DNA of 8,416 bases from Anaerolineales bacterium (GTDB lineage Bacteria > Chloroflexota > Anaerolineae > Anaerolineales > E44-bin32): positions 1 to 8,416 of the forward strand of contig JAGLGG010000248.1 of NCBI GenBank assembly GCA_023144145.1, given 5' to 3'. Each line of letters opens with the position of its first letter. The first letter of the stretch is position 1. Shown here one piece after another: positions 6,770-8,416 of this stretch. A model generated the notes under the pieces. It was not told where the DNA came from, did no database searches, and saw nothing but the letters and a program-made list of their open reading frames with translations. Made by a program: the position numbers and the translations under genes.

Positions 6770-6820
6770 ATTTTACCCCATTGTCCCATCAAACATAGGA
6801 AATCAGTGCACTAAAATTTC
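6770..6820 (-). promoter_or_regulatory. Candidate glnA control region with a palindrome and a -10-like box
   Basis: On the minus strand TAAAAT (6775-6770) resembles a -10 box about 30 nt before the glnA start, but I see no good -35 at 16-18 nt. Further upstream is the perfect palindrome AGTGCACT (6805-6812), flanked by the inverted pair GAAAT (6799-6803) and ATTTC (6816-6820). The site sits just upstream of where -35 would fall, which suits an operator or activator site. It does not match the GlnR (TGTNA-N7-TNACA) or NtcA (GTA-N8-TAC) pattern. Function is inferred only from symmetry and position. Confidence 0.35.
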
Positions 6821-6873
6821 TGCCATCAAAGCGAGGGGAGCGGTTTGTGTGGAGCCAGGTAATGCAATCCAAT

Positions 6874-7227
6874 TCACTTATCCGATATCAAATCAAATTC
6901 TGCAAATGCTTCCGCAAACCGGTCAGTTACCTCTTGTTCTAATCCCAACGAGAAAGATTGAAACCGCTGAATCACATCTTTGGCTAAGCTGGTTAGATGT
7001 GCACCCCCTCCTTGAGCACCACCAACTTCAGTTGTCAGAAGCGAGGCGCCTAACCGTTGCTCCATTTCATGAATTCTCTCCCACGCTCGTCGATATGGCA
7101 CCTGCATTTTTTCAGAGGCTGCCGAAATCGATCCGGTACTATCGATTGCCCTTAACAGATTCACGCGCCATGTACTGAGCACAACTTTCTCATCTTTTTC
7201 GATCCAGAGGTTATATTTTGGTTTCAT
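6874..7227 (-). CDS. ModE-like winged helix-turn-helix DNA-binding protein, single domain
   Basis: A 117-residue protein matching the N-terminal DNA-binding domain of ModE, the molybdate-responsive regulator. Residues 20-56 hold the helix-turn-helix with TGSISAASEKMQVPYRRAW (31-49), and GGAQGGGAHLT (69-79) is the glycine-rich wing typical of ModE-type proteins. The C-terminal molybdate-binding (MOP/TOBE) domains of full ModE (about 260 residues in E. coli) are absent; the tail from about 85 to 117 looks helical and probably dimerises. This length is common for stand-alone ModE-N proteins, so it need not be a truncation, and its effector is unknown. The start is supported by GAGG 7 nt before the ATG at 7227. 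It overlaps tilS by 17 bp, implying translation coupling, and is followed by glnA on the same strand. No molybdate transport gene is visible, so regulation of glnA or a distant target are both open. Confidence 0.85.
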   Translation of the reverse strand: MKPKYNLWIEKDEKVVLSTWRVNLLRAIDSTGSISAASEKMQVPYRRAWERIHEMEQRLGASLLTTEVGGAQGGGAHLTSLAKDVIQRFQSFSLGLEQEVTDRFAEAFAEFDLISDK

Positions 7228-8416
7228 TTCCTTCCCTCAGTTTGCGTAGGTGGAACTTAATCACCACTTTTGAATCCTCCCTCACTCGATATAGATGAGA
7301 TGTTCGCATTCCTACGACCCATACAATCTCATCGCCCTCCATCAAGATTGGCCATAAATCTCGGGCGAGTTGAGGAACTTTTTCATTGGTGAAGTAATCA
7401 GATAATTTGATAGTTCCGTCCATTCCAAGAGGTCGAAAGCGATCTCCCGAATTAAAGGCTCTTATTATTAAGTCCTTGGACAATGCCTCAGCATCTACAT
7501 AAGCGATATTGGGATCCGAATTATTATAGATCTTTTCATCACCTACCTCAGTGATCTCCACTGAGGTTGAGCGTATGGCCCATCCATCATTGAGTTGGAA
7601 ATTCTTACCAATAATTATCGCGGCATGTTGTGATGAATTGAATTGAGGGAAAAACTTAAATGGAATGAGCGCATCAATTTTTCGGATCAATCCCAAGCCT
7701 CTAAAGCGTAAAGCCTCCAATCCACTAGACAGACTCACTCTCGATCCTTCAGAACCTGATAATAATTCAATTGCACGGGAAACTGAATCATAATCAATAG
7801 CTTGTTGACCGTTTGAAATTCTTCCGATGGCTTGATATAGAAATTCCCACTGCAAAGCTTCATGGATGGCATCATAGCCTTCAAGGTTGAATAGAACGAA
7901 CTCATCACCCTGCTCCATCACTAGATTATTTTCAAAATCTGCAACCAGCTTGGCCAAGAATTTGGTCCACCTTGTCATTATGCCAGAGGTCCTGGACAAA
8001 ACCTCTCGAATTTTTGGGTTATACGTCTCAAGAATCGGCAGAAGCTCATGCCGGATCCGATTTCGCAGAATCGATTGATCTTTGTTGGTTGGATCTTCCC
8101 TAGGTGAATACCCACGTTGACGGCAATATGCCTCCGTATCATCCCGCCTAATCCCGAGCAAAGGTCGGATTAACGAAATTCCTTCACTTTCATCGATATC
8201 TCCCCAGGTATCCATGGAAGTCTTGGGCAGCATTCCACGCATGCCATAGTAGCCAGAACCTCGAAGCAAATGCATGAGAACTGTTTCAGCCTGGTCATCT
8301 ACCGTGTGCCCAACTGCGATGATATCTATCCCCAATATATTGGCTATGCGCACTAAAAACTTGTAGCGAACTATCCTAGCAGCTTCCTCAAGCGAACGTC
8401 CTTCTGCCATTAATGG
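7211..8416 (-). CDS. tilS: tRNA(Ile)-lysidine synthetase, 5' end outside the window
   Basis: Partial gene whose reading frame stays open to the right edge of the window. The ATG at 8410 is probably not its start, because the PP-loop SGGxDS and the first roughly 100 residues of the family are missing. TilS uses ATP and lysine to convert C34 of the AUA-reading tRNA-Ile to lysidine, an essential bacterial modification. Visible, counted from the methionine at 8410: RYKFL (15-19), GHTVDDQAET (34-43), RGSGYYGMRGM (50-60), and DPTNKD followed by RNRIRHELLP (106-125), all diagnostic of the catalytic domain. A variable middle region follows. The C-terminal TilS_C domain includes the RAFNSGDRFRPLGMDGTIKLSDYF block, then PQLARDLWPI. 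The stop codon at 7211 lies within the ModE-like gene (17-bp overlap). Nothing suggests damage. Confidence 0.92.
   Translation of the reverse strand, partial: PLMAEGRSLEEAARIVRYKFLVRIANILGIDIIAVGHTVDDQAETVLMHLLRGSGYYGMRGMLPKTSMDTWGDIDESEGISLIRPLLGIRRDDTEAYCRQRGYSPREDPTNKDQSILRNRIRHELLPILETYNPKIREVLSRTSGIMTRWTKFLAKLVADFENNLVMEQGDEFVLFNLEGYDAIHEALQWEFLYQAIGRISNGQQAIDYDSVSRAIELLSGSEGSRVSLSSGLEALRFRGLGLIRKIDALIPFKFFPQFNSSQHAAIIIGKNFQLNDGWAIRSTSVEITEVGDEKIYNNSDPNIAYVDAEALSKDLIIRAFNSGDRFRPLGMDGTIKLSDYFTNEKVPQLARDLWPILMEGDEIVWVVGMRTSHLYRVREDSKVVIKFHLRKLREGNETKI

Noticed and set aside
4044..7227. Reading the MoaD/ThiS-like and ModE-like genes together as a molybdenum cofactor locus
   Set aside because: They are on opposite strands in different clusters, the ModE-like protein lacks molybdate-binding domains, and no other molybdenum gene is present; the TtuA neighbour explains the carrier better.
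8405..8410. ATG at 8410 as the true start of tilS
   Set aside because: The frame remains open to the window edge and the family's N-terminal PP-loop would be missing, so the gene continues beyond the window.

Overview
This is a bacterial chromosomal window of moderate GC content (mid-40s percent by eye). It is densely packed with housekeeping and metabolic genes, and no mobile element, CRISPR array, rRNA or tRNA was seen. A DUF1385 (YqhQ-type) membrane protein next to a ThiS-like sulfur carrier and a TtuA-type tRNA thiolase, together with an alpha-type glutamine synthetase, points to a deep-branching or Gram-positive-like lineage. Chloroflexota is my best guess, but this is inference from gene content and not a phylogenetic result.

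Layout. A minus-strand cystathionine beta-synthase gene (65-1489) diverges from a plus-strand cluster across a control region of about 280 bp. The plus cluster is an M20 metallopeptidase (1771-3141), yqhQ/DUF1385 (3158-4069), a 64-residue ubiquitin-like sulfur carrier of TtuB/ThiS/MoaD type (4044-4238, overlapping yqhQ) and a TtuA-type tRNA 2-thiolation enzyme (4280-5224). The close spacing and overlap suggest one operon. It converges on a minus-strand cluster that reads, in transcription order, tilS (5' end cut by the window edge, 7211 to beyond 8416), a single-domain ModE-like DNA-binding protein (6874-7227, overlapping tilS by 17 bp) and glnA (5404-6741).

How the genes work together. Two genes modify tRNA on opposite strands: TilS makes lysidine at C34 of the AUA-reading tRNA-Ile, and TtuA with its carrier probably thiolates a tRNA uridine (U54 in Thermus). 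Cystathionine beta-synthase (transsulfuration) and the sulfur carrier share a link to sulfur metabolism, but nothing in the sequence shows that they are functionally coupled. GlnA is the central ammonium-assimilation enzyme, and a ModE-like protein directly upstream is a candidate local regulator.

The less ordinary signals are non-coding: a long-loop terminator-like hairpin with a six-T tail in the presumed leader of the cystathionine beta-synthase gene, a dyad flanking the -10 box of the peptidase operon, a GC-rich terminator-shaped hairpin inside the start of ttuA, and a palindrome upstream of glnA. I found no clearly new multi-gene system.
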